64,000 nucleotides of DNA from positions 93,410-157,409 of the forward strand of contig JAANYP010004643.1 of NCBI GenBank assembly GCA_020465985.1, written 5' to 3'. Under the pieces are notes generated by a model that saw nothing but the letters and a program-made list of their open reading frames with translations, was not told the origin of the DNA and ran no database searches. The stretch is from Centrapalus pauciflorus (taxonomy: Eukaryota; Streptophyta; Magnoliopsida; Asterales; Asteraceae). Within the stretch, counting starts at the first letter, position 1. Every line of letters starts with the position of its first letter. The position numbers were made by a program, and so were the translations under genes. Below, piece by piece: positions 8,920 through 20,165 of this stretch.

Positions 8920-11721
8920 ATGGAGTTTGTCAAAGAACACAACTGCCTTCCATACTCTCTCAAACACTCTGAACTTCAGCCGTTCCATGATATGATGGAT
9001 TTCCTCAGGCACTCCCATATCAACCATGCCCTCAATATCAATCCCACCATATACATATCGCATATTGAACAGTTCTGGAACCGTGCCACTTTTCAAACCA
9101 TCAATGGTATTCCTACCCTTCTATCCAAAATTGATGGCACTCCCATCACCATCACTGAGGAATCCATTCGGCACCATTTGCATCTTCAAGATGCCTCAGG
9201 TATAACAGACCTATCCCTTCAAGCTTTACATCTTGGTCTTCAAAACATTGGTTATAGGGGCCCTGCTGATTCTTTTACTTTCTTAAAAGCCCATTTTTCT
9301 CCTAAATGGAAATTTCTTGTACATATTATTCAGCAGTGTATGAGCACCAAAAGAACTGGTTGGTCAGAATTTTCTTCTAACATTGCCACTGCCTTAGTGT
9401 GCTTTTCAACAGGCCAACGGTTCAATTTTTCAAACATGATTTTTCAGGGGATGTTAAGGCATCATTCCCTAAAGAATGGGAAGTTTTTAATGTATCCAAG
9501 ATTTTTGGCAGAAATCATTGCACACACCTGCACTACTTCTCATTTACATCAGAGGATACATATTTCCCATAGGCACTCACTATCTTCTATCAAAAGGCTG
9601 ATAAAGCCAAGTGCCAATTTTGTCAGTGTAGATGTTCCATTGCCCTTTGCAATGATGAACATCATTTCAGGAAACAGAGGAGAGGGTCTTGAGCAGGCTC
9701 AGCCTAACATCACTGCTACACCCCCAAGACCCCAACCCACTCCTCATGATACACAAACTCCCACTGATCCTTTTGTACAGCCAACACGCCCACTCAGAAA
9801 TATATACAAAAGAAAAAGGGGACCAGGAGCTCCTTCCTCCTCTTCCCATCAGCAAGAGCCATATATCCCTGTGCAAGAGGATACTCCTGCACAGCATATC
9901 CAAAGGGAACCACTAGAGGAAACACCCATCCTCACTCAGGAGGTGAACATCTCTTCAGAGATGGTTCATATGGGTTCTGTGGCTGGCGCTACTGATGTCT
10001 CTGCACAAGAGGCACAGGACAGTGCCAACATAGCTAAGACCACGCCCATGGCAACAGCAAGTGTGCAAACACAAGCTGGAAGTCCCCAGAACCAAGAACA
10101 GAGGGGCCCAGAAGTTTCTACTTCTGGTATTAATGTCAGTGATAGATCATAAGCACCTCAGGTGTTTTCTGATCTTGAGACTAGTCTGCAACTCATGCTT
10201 TTGACGGATCCCAAGCTGAAACCTGTTGTAGCTATGTTGGAATACCAAATGTCCATCATTGCTGCACAGGGTGCACAAATAATGGCTCTCAAGCAATCAG
10301 AAATGGCTCAAAATCAGAGGATGGATTATCTTCATAAGGGGTTTACCCTTTGTGGAAATAAGCTCATTCAATTAGAGCGTTTGATTCAAACCCAAGGGGC
10401 AAAGGTTGTAGGTCCTCCTGACCAAACCAATGCTTCCAAAAAGGGGGAGAATCAGGAGGTTCCTAAATCAGTCCAAGCAGCTCCAACAACAACAATAGTC
10501 CAAGTAGCACCAACAGTCCCAGTTTCTAGGCTAGCAGTCCCAACAGATTCTCAAGCTGTTACCCTAGAAACTCAAGCTGCTCCTTCAAAAGTCACTGGAG
10601 TTGTAATCAGGGAAGGCATTCAAGCTCCATCGAGTACAGTCCAAGCAACATCTTCTGCTGCAAAAGACAAAGGCAAGGGCATTCTTATTGAGTCTCCAAA
10701 GCACAAATTCTCCTCCAAAGAAGCCCAGATTGCCTTTGATGCTGAAGTTGCCAAAAGGTTAGCAGAAGAACAGGATAAAGAATTAGATCAGCAAGCCCAG
10801 CCCCCAATAGATGATGATGAGACATTAGGTGATTACCTAAAGGGGTTTGTGGGCAAACAAGGTGAAAAGAAGAGAAAGATGCCAACAGGGCACACTAAAG
10901 CTGAGCACAGAAGATTTTTGATAAATTTTGCATTTGCAGCTGGAATTCCAAAGAAAATGGCTCAGTCCATGACAACTGAAAGGCTGCAAGAGATTCATGA
11001 CAAGGAGATGGACAAAAGAAAGAGAACAAAAGTCTCTCCAGAAGCTCAACCATCCCAAGAAGTCCAACCATCAACTCAATCAGTCCAAACTGAAGCTGCT
11101 GCCAGTATACCTGTTCCCACTGATCAAGCTGCTCTTTCTATTCCTTCATCGGTTAAAAGGGTGCTCTTTGAGCAACAACTACAAAAGGCCATGGAGATAG
11201 AGAAGCTGATTGATCAGCATGATTTCACAAAGCCTCTGATCAACTACTGGTTTGCTAAGTCACTGGATGACCGTGACTTGAAAATTAAGTTTGTGATAAG
11301 AAGAGAGTCTGGACCAGAAGAAGAATATGATACATTTTGGCAGATGGTTCAGAAGTTGACCAGAGAAGAGCTTATCAGAATGCACAATATTGGGTCTGTA
11401 TCACAAGTTAGATCTGCTCTACCACAAGTGAAGCAAGTAATTAAAGATCTAAAATCAATTGTTGACCCTGAATCTGCAAGGATAGAAATAGGGGATGCTG
11501 TGAAGAAGGGGAAGAAGGTCAAGCAAGTTGATCTGTTTGTCAAGTCAAGGACATACAGAATCAAATTTTCAGATGGACCTGGTATATTCTTCAATCTCGA
11601 ATTTTATGATTTACCAAAAGATATGCTACTTCAGATAAAATCTGTTAGGGTATCTTGTGATAAAGATGAGATGAAGAAAGAATTTTTGAAGGCTGTAGAT
11701 CAGAACCTTGCACAGTTGTAA
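8920..11721 (+). pseudogene. Copia S extra 3' ORF (envelope-like position), one nonsense codon
   Basis: A single frame of about 930 codons runs from the ATG at 8920 (MEFVKEHNCLPYSLK) to TAA at 11719-11721, broken only by TAA at 10150-10152. The N-terminal ~250 residues form a conserved globular region (TIYISHIEQFW, SPKWKFLVHIIQQCM, FSSNIATALVCF, RFNFSNMIFQGMLRH, KFLMYPRFL). From memory it closely resembles the ORF found after pol in many Asteraceae SIRE-like elements. The middle is Pro/Thr/Gln/Ala-rich. A charged helical stretch (AFDAEVAKRLAEEQDKEL) and a Lys-rich C-terminal domain follow. I see no clear signal peptide or membrane anchor, so 'envelope' describes position only. The role is unknown. 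This is the best-preserved ORF of the element. Confidence 0.85.
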
Positions 11722-11805
11722 GTTTTTGAAAGCCTTGGTTTGTAAATAACAGTTTACTTATTCATTTCCATTTTTGTATAGAACTTAAAGTCTTGTGTAA
11801 AGAAT

Positions 11806-11822
11806 TTAAGTTAGGGGGAGAT
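11806..11822 (+). promoter_or_regulatory. Polypurine tract (Copia S)
   Basis: AGTTAGGGGGAGAT lies directly against the 3' LTR start at 11823, the position needed for plus-strand priming. Confidence 0.88.
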
Positions 11823-12491
11823 TGTTGGGAAATAGTTTAAGTATGCTCAAGCTGTTAGTTAGACTTCTCAGACTGTTAGTAGATTTTTCATGTAAATACA
11901 AAGTTCATGCTGCTAGTTGAAGAAACTCGAGCTGCCAGTGAAAAAGTTCAAGCTGCCAGAGCAAAACAACTCAAGCTGCTCAGTTCATGCTGTCAAGAGA
12001 TTCAAGCTGCTCAACAGTTTCATAAACAGAAAGTGCTGATTTTCAGGAAAGATATCTACACGAAGATTCCAGCATATCTACTATCAGAGAAGTCATAGTC
12101 CTTCAAGGAAACAAGTCCATAAAGCAATATAAATAGACAGAATATTGTATAGAAGAAAATAGAAGTTTTCTGCGTATTTTTGAGTCTGTAATTGCTTTGT
12201 TGATTAAGTTTTCATAAGCCTCTAAGGTTGTAAAACCCTAAGAACAGTCTGTGTTCTTCGTCTAATCAAAACAGATTAGAGGTGATTGTAATCATTGAAT
12301 TCAGCAATACAAACAGTCCTGATTACTTCTTATGTTTTATGCTTTATTGGTTCTGAAAGTTTTTGTTAAAATAATTAAGTGTTATTCCGCAAACTTCTTA
12401 ATTAAACTTTGATTCAAAGCAAGATTATTGATTTATACTCTGATAAATTCAAATAAGTTAATCTTGGTTATTCAGTTTTATCTTCCTGACA
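11823..12491 (+). repeat. Copia S 3' LTR (669 bp)
   Basis: It is a near-identical copy of 4601-5268. TG...CA ends are intact and it is followed by target duplicate GTTTT at 12492-12496. The same TATAAATA lies at 12128-12135. Confidence 0.96.
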
Positions 12492-12496
12492 GTTTT

Positions 12497-13313
12497 TAAG
12501 TGCAAAAGAGACGAACGGGGTATAGTCACTCGCAACAAGGCAAGGTTAGTTGTAAAGGGTTTCAACCAAGAGGAGGGAATCGATTACAATGAGGTGTTCG
12601 CGCCAGTAGCAAGGTTGGAAGCAATTCGTTTGTTTCTGGATTTTGCTTCCTTCAAGGGCTTTAAGGTTTATCAGCTAGACGTTAAGAGTGCTTTCCTTTA
12701 TGGGAAAGTGACGGAACTGGTGTTTGTGGAACAGCCGCCCGGGTTTACAGATCCAAAATATCCAGACAGAGTATATCGATTAAATAAGGCTCTGTATGGA
12801 TTGTATCAAGCACCAAGGGCGTGGTACGAGACTCTGTCCAACCATCTGTTAGAAAATGGGTTTGAAAGAGGAAGGATAGACAGTACGCTGTTCGTAAAGC
12901 GAAAGGGAGAACATTACATCTTGGTACAAGTGTATGTCGATGATATCATCTTTGGATCATCAGACGAGCAAATGTGCAAGGATTTTGAGAAGGTGATAAA
13001 GTCAAAATTCGAGATGAGTGCAATTGGTGAGTTGGATTTCTTTTTAGGTTTGCAAGTTGACCAAAAGAAGGAGGGGATGTTTATCCATCAGACGAAGTAT
13101 GTCTACGACATATTAGAGCGCTTCGGGATGGAAGGGACAAAACTGACAGCTCATTTCAGCACGCCGATTAAAGTGAATCACAATCTCGGACCGGGTACTG
13201 AAAGTGATACCGATGTGGATCCGACGTTGTATCGGGCCATGATTGGGCCACTTATGTATTTACCTGCTTCAAGACCTGACATTATGTTTGCTGTTTGTAT
13301 TTGTGCTAGGTTT
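12497..13313 (+). pseudogene. pol: Copia A-1 pol, reverse transcriptase (3' part of interrupted element)
   Basis: This continues the RT begun before 4600: KCKRDERGIVTRNKARLVVK, then GIDYNEVFAPVARLEAIRL, YQLDVKSAFLYGKV, EQPPGFTDPKYPDRVYRL, and the catalytic YVDDIIFGS (near 12935). It continues through FFLGLQVDQKKEGMFIHQ to SRPDIMFAVCICARFQ. This piece is an open frame with the catalytic Asp pair intact. Homology stops abruptly at about 13313, and RNase H, any 3' ORF and the 3' LTR are missing. Confidence 0.93.
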
Positions 13314-13775
13314 CAACAAGTTTATAGTTATTTGGACGGTTGGTTCAAGAAAATGAGTCTTCAATGGATTATTGATTTTACTTAAATGAGAAATGTGTTT
13401 TAATAATAATCTAAGTATATTTAACTTATTTATAAATTAAATAGGTGATTACTAAATTTTAAGAAATAAATATTTAGTCTATAGATTTCAGTTACTATTT
13501 TACTTAATAACTATGTTATTGATATATATACTTTAAGGCGAAATTATGAGACAAACTTTAGCACCCTACTTTAAAAGAAAGTTAATAAATCAAATCTGTC
13601 AAACTAGTCATAATAGGTTTGGTACCTATAATTATAGGCAAAATAACCTAAAAATTTCAAGTTTAATTAATTTTAGTGTTTTTATCACATAATTAAGTAA
13701 TTCTTGATTTAGACCACGAAGTTTGGAATTTTAGGCTAATTGGGGATTATAGTTTTAAATAAATAAAAATAGTGG
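13314..13775. other. AT-rich spacer, no gene seen
   Basis: No coding signal. About 60 bases (13710-13770, around TTTGGAATTTTAGGC) resemble 48600-48660, so at least that part is probably an LTR fragment. Both borders are abrupt breakpoints. Confidence 0.5.
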
Positions 13776-13997
13776 GTGATGATGTTGTAGCTTTGGGGCT
13801 GGGTAATGATGTTGTTGCAATAGAACACTGGTGATGTAATAGCTACTATATGACTCCGTAGACTTATAAACCTTTCATGCTTTAGAGTTGATGTATTCTA
13901 CAACTTGTACTATGTCTAACACTTTAATTGTATGTTAATATTGGGTTGCTTGTTGATCCTGGAGTTATCATATGATACAAAAAAAGAGTATGTTTCA
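13776..13997 (+). repeat. Gypsy B-1 5' LTR remnant (3' end only)
   Basis: It matches 31345-31566 over its whole length (GATGATGTTGTAGCTTTGGG to TGTTTCA). The upstream ~2 kb of the LTR is missing. Confidence 0.88.
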
Positions 13998-14000
13998 GTT

Positions 14001-14012
14001 TGGTATCAGAGC
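14001..14012 (+). promoter_or_regulatory. Primer binding site (Gypsy B-1)
   Basis: TGGTATCAGAGC lies three bases after the LTR end and is complementary to the initiator Met tRNA 3' end. Confidence 0.9.
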
Positions 14013-14159
14013 ATTAGTTTGAGGTTTCAAGTGTCCGCGAGGACTTGGACTCAAACTAAGATAGGATTGACATGAACCACGGGGAAGAATAAAGAGTAAC
14101 TGTGAACGCTTAGGACTAAGAAATAAATGTTCTAAATATTATTCGCTATATTTCAGAAC

Positions 14160-15648
14160 ATGTCTGGAGACGATATGACTCCACAATGAACGCTCTAAAT
14201 GATGCAAACCATGATGGAGCAAGATAGTGAATTACAAGAAAAAATAATGGCTGAGCAAGCTCAATCAGTCGCTGACCAGCTAAGGGTCAGGGATGAGGCC
14301 GAGGCTAAGCGAAAGGCTGATAAAAGGATGGACAAGGAACACCAGCAAGGTGAACAAGGTGAGAGGCAGGAAGAGTTTAGTTCTTCCGACAAAGCAAAGG
14401 GTTATAGATTCAAAGATTTCAAGAGTAGTGGGGCGGTTGTCTTTGATGGGATTGTAGATGCTGTTACAACATTAGAATGAATAACTACCATTGAGTGAAC
14501 CTTCCGAATCAGCGACTGTCCTGAGAAGGATATGGTTCGATACGCTACTGTAATGTTCACCAAAGACGCTGTTATGTTGTGGGATGCGATGTTGAATTTG
14601 TTGACAATGGAGGTAGTCTCACACATGTCGTGGAGCGAATTCAATGAAGTATTTTCACAACAATACCGTCCAGCTGATGAGAAACGCCATCTAGAGGCAA
14701 AGTTCGTGGGATTGACTCAGGGAACAAGAAAACAGTTACTCAATATGCTGTTGAGTTCACCCGCCTGAGCCTGTTTGCACCCCACCAGATCAATACTGAG
14801 GAAAGGAAGATATTCCGGTTTGAGGCCGGTTTAGAGAGGGAGATTCTCCTAACAATGAGCAGTGTTCGGTATACAACATTTGTTGGGTTGTTAGAGGCTG
14901 CTCTGAATGTGGAACAAATTTTGTTACTTTCTAGTTATCTCATGGGGTCGGCTGCTACAAGACCAACTCAACCGTTGCGGCCAAAAAGGCAACGGGAATC
15001 TAGAAACTCTGGATCATCTCGATCCTCAAGCCAATCAAACCAAGCATCATCCTCACCGAGGAAAGGAAGGGCCTTTTCTGCCAGTACTGAATCAAGGGAC
15101 TACAGGCGGTGCAGAAAGGCTCATGCAGGGGAATGTAAAACCAGGATATGTACTGTTACTGGTGTGGACAGAGAGGTCAGCACTGGGAAAATTGTCCACG
15201 AAAACCCGAAGCATGCTACAACTGCCACAAAGTCAGCCATTTTGCCAAAGACTGCCGGAAGCCCTCGAGAGATCAAAATACCCAGCAATCGACCACGAGG
15301 TCTTCTGGAGCATCTACAGCTCGAAGGGAACAAACTACAAGGGCTCCAAAAAAGTCTTTTCAGATTATTGCTGATGAGGCAAAGGATAACCCTGAATTGG
15401 TCACGGGTACATTCTTAATAAATTCAATTACTACTCGTATTCTCTTTGATTCTGGAGCCAATCGTTCGTTTGTCTCCACTTCATTCGAACGTCAACTTAA
15501 CATGCTCACGTCAAATTTACAATTTGTACTTGATATCGAAACTGCTAGCAATATGTTAGTTAAGGCTGATAAAGTATATAGGAATTATACCTTACTCATA
15601 GAAGATGTTGTATTCAACTTAGACTTAATTCCTATGGAATTCAGGTAG
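14160..15648 (+). pseudogene. gag: Gypsy B-1 gag and protease (many lesions)
   Basis: The start ATG at 14160 (MSGDDMTPQ) matches the B-2 start (MSGSGEGAG). In-frame stops follow within ten codons. Pieces in shifting frames give MMQTMMEQDSELQEKIM, the retrotransposon gag core (WSEFNEVFSQQYRPADEKRH, EAKFVGLTQGTRK) and ERKIFRFEAGLEREI. Two CCHC knuckles lie near 15150-15270 (CYWCGQRGQHWENCP and CYNCHKVSHFAKDCR). The aspartic protease region has ILFDSGANRSFVSTSF, with DSGA intact, near 15440. TAG at 15646-15648 ends that frame just before the conserved FDVIVGMD segment. Confidence 0.85.
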
Positions 15649-16588
15649 TTTGATGTTATCGTGGGTATGGACCGGCTTGTCCATAATGAGGCTCAAATAG
15701 TATGCAAGAAGAGGATGATCAAGATTACTACCCCCGAGGGTCACGACATATGTACATACGATGAACGGCAAAAAGGCGACTTGTGCCTTATATCTATCGC
15801 TAAAGCCCGAAAAGACGTTGCAAAGGGTTGCTCTGCTTTTCTGGCCTACGCTGTCGATGCAAAGGCTGAAAATAAACTTCTTTCTACCATTCCAATCATC
15901 TCAGAATTTCCAGATGTCTTTCTAGAAGATATCTCGGGATTGCCACCAGACCATCAGGTGGAATTCCGCATCGATATTATTCCTGAAGCTTCTCCCATAG
16001 CAAAAGATCCATATTGCTTAGCCTCTGCAAAAATGCAGGAGATGATGAAACAGTCACAGGAGCTACTTATTAAGGGATATATACGCCCAAGTTTTTCTCC
16101 TTGGGGCGCTCCTATTTTATTTGTCAAAAAGAAGAACGAAAAATTACATATGTGCATTGACTACCGTGAGCTCAACAAAGTGACAAACAAGAACAAATAT
16201 CCATTGCCCCGAATTGATGATCTCTTCGACCAGTTGCCAGGCGCTAGTTATTTCTCGAAGATTGATCTCCGATCGGGATATCATCAACTTAAAGTTCACA
16301 ACAACGATATTCCTAAAACGGCTCAAAGCAGAGGGGGAAGGGTGGGGACATTATGTGTTTCTGGTAATGTTGTTTGATCTTACAAATGCGCCGACTGCTT
16401 TCAAGGATCTCATGAATATAGCTTGTCGGCCAATGTTTGACAAATTTGTCATTGTTTTCATCGATGACATTCTTATTTATATGAAGACAAAGGAAGACCA
16501 TACAACGCATAAAAGAGAATTACTTGAGTTTCTACGAAAGGAATGACTTTATGCCAAATTCTAAAAATGTGAATTCTGGTTGAGGCAG

Positions 16589-16682
16589 GTACGTCTGAAC
16601 ATCTAAAGCAAAATTACTCCTTAAATCTTAAATTCACTTGTAAACTCTTGTTAACTTTGCTCCTCCTCAACAATTCATTCCA
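16589..16682 (+). other. Intron-like insertion in the RT region of Gypsy B-1
   Basis: Between codons for WLRQ and IQFLGYVIS, where Gypsy A reads continuously, 94 bases intervene. The segment begins GTACGT after CAG (donor-like, phase 0), contains GTTAACTT, then a C/T-rich tract. The last two bases are CA instead of AG. The B-2 copy has the equivalent segment at 38520-38609 with a proper AG. Confidence 0.65.
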
Positions 16683-18840
16683 ATCCAATTTTTGGGGTAC
16701 GTAATCTCTGGTAATGGTATTGTCGTTGATCCAGCAAAGATCGAGGCTATCCAGAACTGGGAATCTTCACGAAATGCCTCAGAAATCCATAGCTTCTTGG
16801 GAATGGCATTTTACTACCACCGATTCATCAAAGAGTTCTCCTAAATAGTTGTTCCCCTTACCAAGGTCACTTGCAAGAACGCAACTTTCACATGGGAAGA
16901 GGAACAACACGCGACTTTTGAAAAGATGAAGAGATTACCAAGTGAAGCAGCAGTTTTAGCTTTGCTTGAAGGAAATGAAGACTTGATAGTGTATACTGAT
17001 GCATCAGGCATGGGATTAGGAGTACTATTGATGCAACAGGGTAATGTCATAGCATCTGCCTCGAGACAACTCACACCTTATGAGAAAGGCTACTCTACTC
17101 ACGACTTAGAGTTAACTACTGTGATATTTGCTCTGAAACATTCGATACGTTATCTCTATGGGACCAAATGTCAGCTCCACATTGACCATAAGAGTTTGAA
17201 GTGTATATTCAGCCAGAAGGACTTGAAGATGAGGCAACGAAGGTCTATGGATCTGATTAAGGACTATGACTGCGAAATTCTATATCATCCGGGAAAGGCC
17301 AACATGGTGTCTGATGCACTAAGTAGAAACGCTTACTGTAAGGCTTAATGCTATGCCTTGACTTCTACAATGCTGACGTCAACCATCATTGATAATGTAA
17401 GGGCCGCTCAACTACAAGCTTTGAAAGAGGAAAACATTAGGGAAGAAAATGTCAGAATCCAATTACCACTAATGCAAGATGATGGAACCGGATTGAAGGG
17501 TTTGTATGGTAGAATATGTGTTCCTACATTCGGAGGTATGCGCGAAGAAATCCTAGAGGAAGCCCATCAATCAAATTTTTCTATTCACCCTGGACGCACA
17601 AAAATGTACAATGACTTAAAGGCCGATTTCTGGTGGCCAGGGTCGAAAAGAGACGTCGAACAATATGTGGAGAAGTGTAGAACTTGTCGTTTAGTCAAAG
17701 CTGAACACCAACAACCCACCCTATGGTAGTATGCAACCTCTTCCTATTCCAGAATGGAAGTGGGACCATATTACTATAGATTTCATTACCAAGCTATCCA
17801 AGACTCGTCATCAACATGTTTCTATTTGGGTCACTGTTGACCGTTTAACAAAATCTGCTCACTTCATAGCTATTAAAGAAACCTACTCCTTGGATCGGTT
17901 GGCCCGGATATACTTAAATGAAATCGTCACAAGGCATGGTGTGCCTAAGTTTGTTGTTTCTGATAGAGACAGTAGATTCAGTTCAAATTTTTGGGCTGTT
18001 TTACAAAATGGACTTGGTACTTGTATTGCGATGAGTACTTCATATAGACCCCAATCCGATGGACAAAGTTAAAGGATGATTTTAACCTTGGAAGACATGT
18101 TGAGAGCATGTACCATGGATTTGGGAGGTAATTGGGACGATCACCTTCCTTTAGTTGAGTTCTCCTACAACAACAGTTACCATGCTACAATCAAAATGGC
18201 ACCGTTCGAGTTCTTATATTGGAGAAAATGTAGGACTCCAACTTGTTGGAGGGGAACTGGAGAAACTCCTATTGTCGGGCCATCTTACTACAAGAAACCA
18301 TTGAGAAGATTCAACTGATTCGGCAATACATGAAAACGGCGCAAGATCGACAAAAGAACTATCGCAATCTCCGTCACAAAGCCATAGAGTTCCAAAAAGA
18401 TGATTGGGTCTACTTAAAAGTATCTCCGATGAAAGGAGTCACTAGATTTGTAAAGCTAGGGTAGCTATCTTCTTGATTTGTAGGACCCTTTCGCATGTTT
18501 AGAAAGTTAGAAAGCAGTCGTATCATTTGGACTTACAAGATGAACTATCAGGAGTTCATCCAGTCTTTAATATGGGTTACTTAAGACAAGGTCTGGTGCC
18601 CGAGAGGGAACCATGGACTGATCATTCTGAGATAAAAATTGATAAGCGGCTAAGATTTGTTGATGAGCCGGAGTGCATATTGGAGAGTAAGATCAAGAAC
18701 CTCCGGAACAAAGAAATCAAGATTGTGCTAGTAAAGTGGAAGCATCATAGGGGAGCTAACTACACTTGTGAGTCTGAAGAGGACATGAAAACCAAGTACC
18801 CAAGTTTGATTAGCACAGCATCACTTCGTGGACGAAGTAT

Positions 18841-18860
18841 AAGGGTGGTGGAGCCCATGC
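18841..18860 (+). promoter_or_regulatory. Polypurine-rich tract before Gypsy B-1 3' LTR
   Basis: AAGGGTGGTGGAGCCC lies just before the LTR start at 18861. The equivalent B-2 tract is GTGTGGTGGGCTC on the minus strand near 36521-36533. Confidence 0.65.
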
Positions 18861-18890
18861 TGTAACATCCGTAATTTTGAATTTTATAAA

Positions 18891-19195
18891 GGGGTAAAGC
18901 CATACAATAGTAACCTGCTTTTGAAAATTTATCAATATGGTACGTCTACTTTTTTAAATGTCGACATGGTACCTGTACTTCAATTTTTCTTACCAATATG
19001 ACCATATTTGTAATAGACCCCTGTTTTTCATACCAATAGAACCCTGTTTCGTATGTAAAAACTGGGCTCTATTATGTAAAATGACCATATCGATACAGAA
19101 AAATGAAGTACATGTACCATATAGACAATTAAAAAAGTAGACGTACCATATCGATACATTTTCAAAAGTAGGTTACTATTGTAAGACCTTAACCC
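18891..19195. mobile_element. Foldback MITE nested in the Gypsy B-1 LTR
   Basis: The 305 bases form an almost complete inverted repeat: the left arm starting GGGGTAAAGCCATACAATAG is mirrored by the right arm, whose complement starts GGGTTAAGGTCTTACAATAG. Both arms share AGTAACCT, GGTACGTCTACTTTTTTAA and beyond, down to a short loop near 19035-19050. TTTTATAAA flanks both ends (18882-18890 and 19196-19204), consistent with a 9-bp duplication of Mutator type. Because this flank is AT-rich, the exact duplication length is uncertain. No coding capacity. Confidence 0.8.
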
Positions 19196-19924
19196 TTTTA
19201 TAAATGAGTAGTTAAGACTTAAATTGTGTTTTGATGGATTTTTGTGGTGATTGAATAAATATCATTTCGTATATTTAAAAATGATAATGATGATGAGAAA
19301 TCATCATTGTCGTCTTTTGAGCAAGCAAATCAATGAGAAACCGACAAGAACACTTAAAAAGGTTGAAATGAGAAAATATAAAGTTTAGGTGTGTAATGTG
19401 CAAATATCTCAAAACATCAATAAATATGAGGAAATGTGCAAGTGGTCGTTCATTTTTAACAATCACACACTCTCTCTTTCTCTTCCACTGTCCCTGTTTT
19501 CTCCCTAAAAAACTCACGCGTTTTCACATCTAGAACACCAAAAATACCGAATTAAAGGCTGAATGTTTGGATTTAAGCTACTAAGGAGGAACTATAGACA
19601 ATACAAACAACAATTCGAGGTAAAACATGCTATAATATATGATTTTGGAGCTTTTGGGGTTCGGTTATTATGGAAACCGAATTACAACTTTCGGTTGTGG
19701 ATGTTGTTGCATGTTGTTTATTCTTGAGGATATGTTTAAATCGAGTGTAATGGAAGCTGTATACTTTCAGCTTCTGATTTGATACAAAATATGTTAATGT
19801 GGTTTGTTAAAAAGTGTAAAAAGAGTATATTTAAGCTTATATCAATAGTTTTCAGTCAAAAAATATGTATAAAATGATCAAAACAAAATCTTGAAAATAT
19901 TAGAAGTGGTTTAGTATGAACTCG

Positions 19925-20165
19925 GATCTGGAGAACCCAATTCAGATTCATCCGAATTTTGGGTCCAATGAAACTCAGATGAATTTCGGATTAAAAATCT
20001 TGAAAAATCATAAGTTTAGACATGAATTTCGGATATCAAGGCATCCGAATTTTGGATTATGTTATCATCCGAATTTCAGATGGGTTGTATAAGATGAAAA
20101 TGCTAAGTATGGGAAATCTCGGATCACCTGAAATTTGTATTCATCCGAATTTCGGATCAATTTTA
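19925..20165. repeat. Array of near-palindromic CATCCGAATTTCGGAT motifs
   Basis: At least five variants of ATCCGAATTTCGGAT, in both orientations, occur within about 240 bases of the Gypsy B-1 LTR. Each half-site is CCGAA/TTCGG. This may be an enhancer-like cluster or simple expansion. Confidence 0.65.

Larger units (their letters stand above)
4601..12491 (+). mobile_element. Copia S: SIRE/Maximus-like Ty1/copia element with extra 3' ORF, internally deleted
   Basis: This is a complete LTR-to-LTR insertion of 7.9 kb inside Copia A-1. LTRs start TGTTGGG and end CCTGACA. The 5-bp target duplication GTTTT lies at 4596-4600 and 12492-12496, and removing the element restores the RT frame of the host copy. 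Order: LTR, PBS, gag, remnant protease, RNase H, a PPT-like tract, a long extra ORF, a second PPT, LTR. Integrase and nearly all reverse transcriptase are missing at one junction near 8125-8155. The LTRs differ at about ten positions by eye (around 1.5 percent), which suggests an age of roughly half a million years under the commonly used rice rate. The gag and downstream ORF are of SIRE/Maximus type. Confidence 0.95.
15649..18865 (+). pseudogene. pol: Gypsy B-1 pol: RT, RNase H, integrase, chromodomain (broken)
   Basis: After FDVIVGMDRLVHNEA come EDISGLPPDHQVEF and the RT core: SPWGAPILFVKKK, MCIDYRELNKVT, YPLPRIDDLFDQL, and a frameshift near 16320. FVIVFIDDILIY follows with both catalytic Asp kept (near 16450). 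An intron-like insertion is at 16589-16682. RT thumb and RNase H follow (YTDASGMGLGVLLMQQG, HDLELTTVIFALK, YHPGKANMVSDALSR). TAA at 17346-17348 is shared with B-2. Integrase has the HHCC finger (HPGRTKMYND, CRTCRLVKAEH) and two core Asp (TIDFITKL, VSDRDSRF). The catalytic Glu codon of GQSE is a TAA (18070-18072). The C-terminus (LRNKEIKIVLVKWKHHRG, SEEDMKTKYPSL) is chromodomain-like. The last stop overlaps the LTR start. Confidence 0.87.

Noticed and set aside
18861..19205. Inverted repeat interpreted as LTR hairpin or tRNA-like structure
   Set aside because: The matched flanks and absence from related LTR sequence fit a MITE insertion better; no anticodon-type structure is seen.
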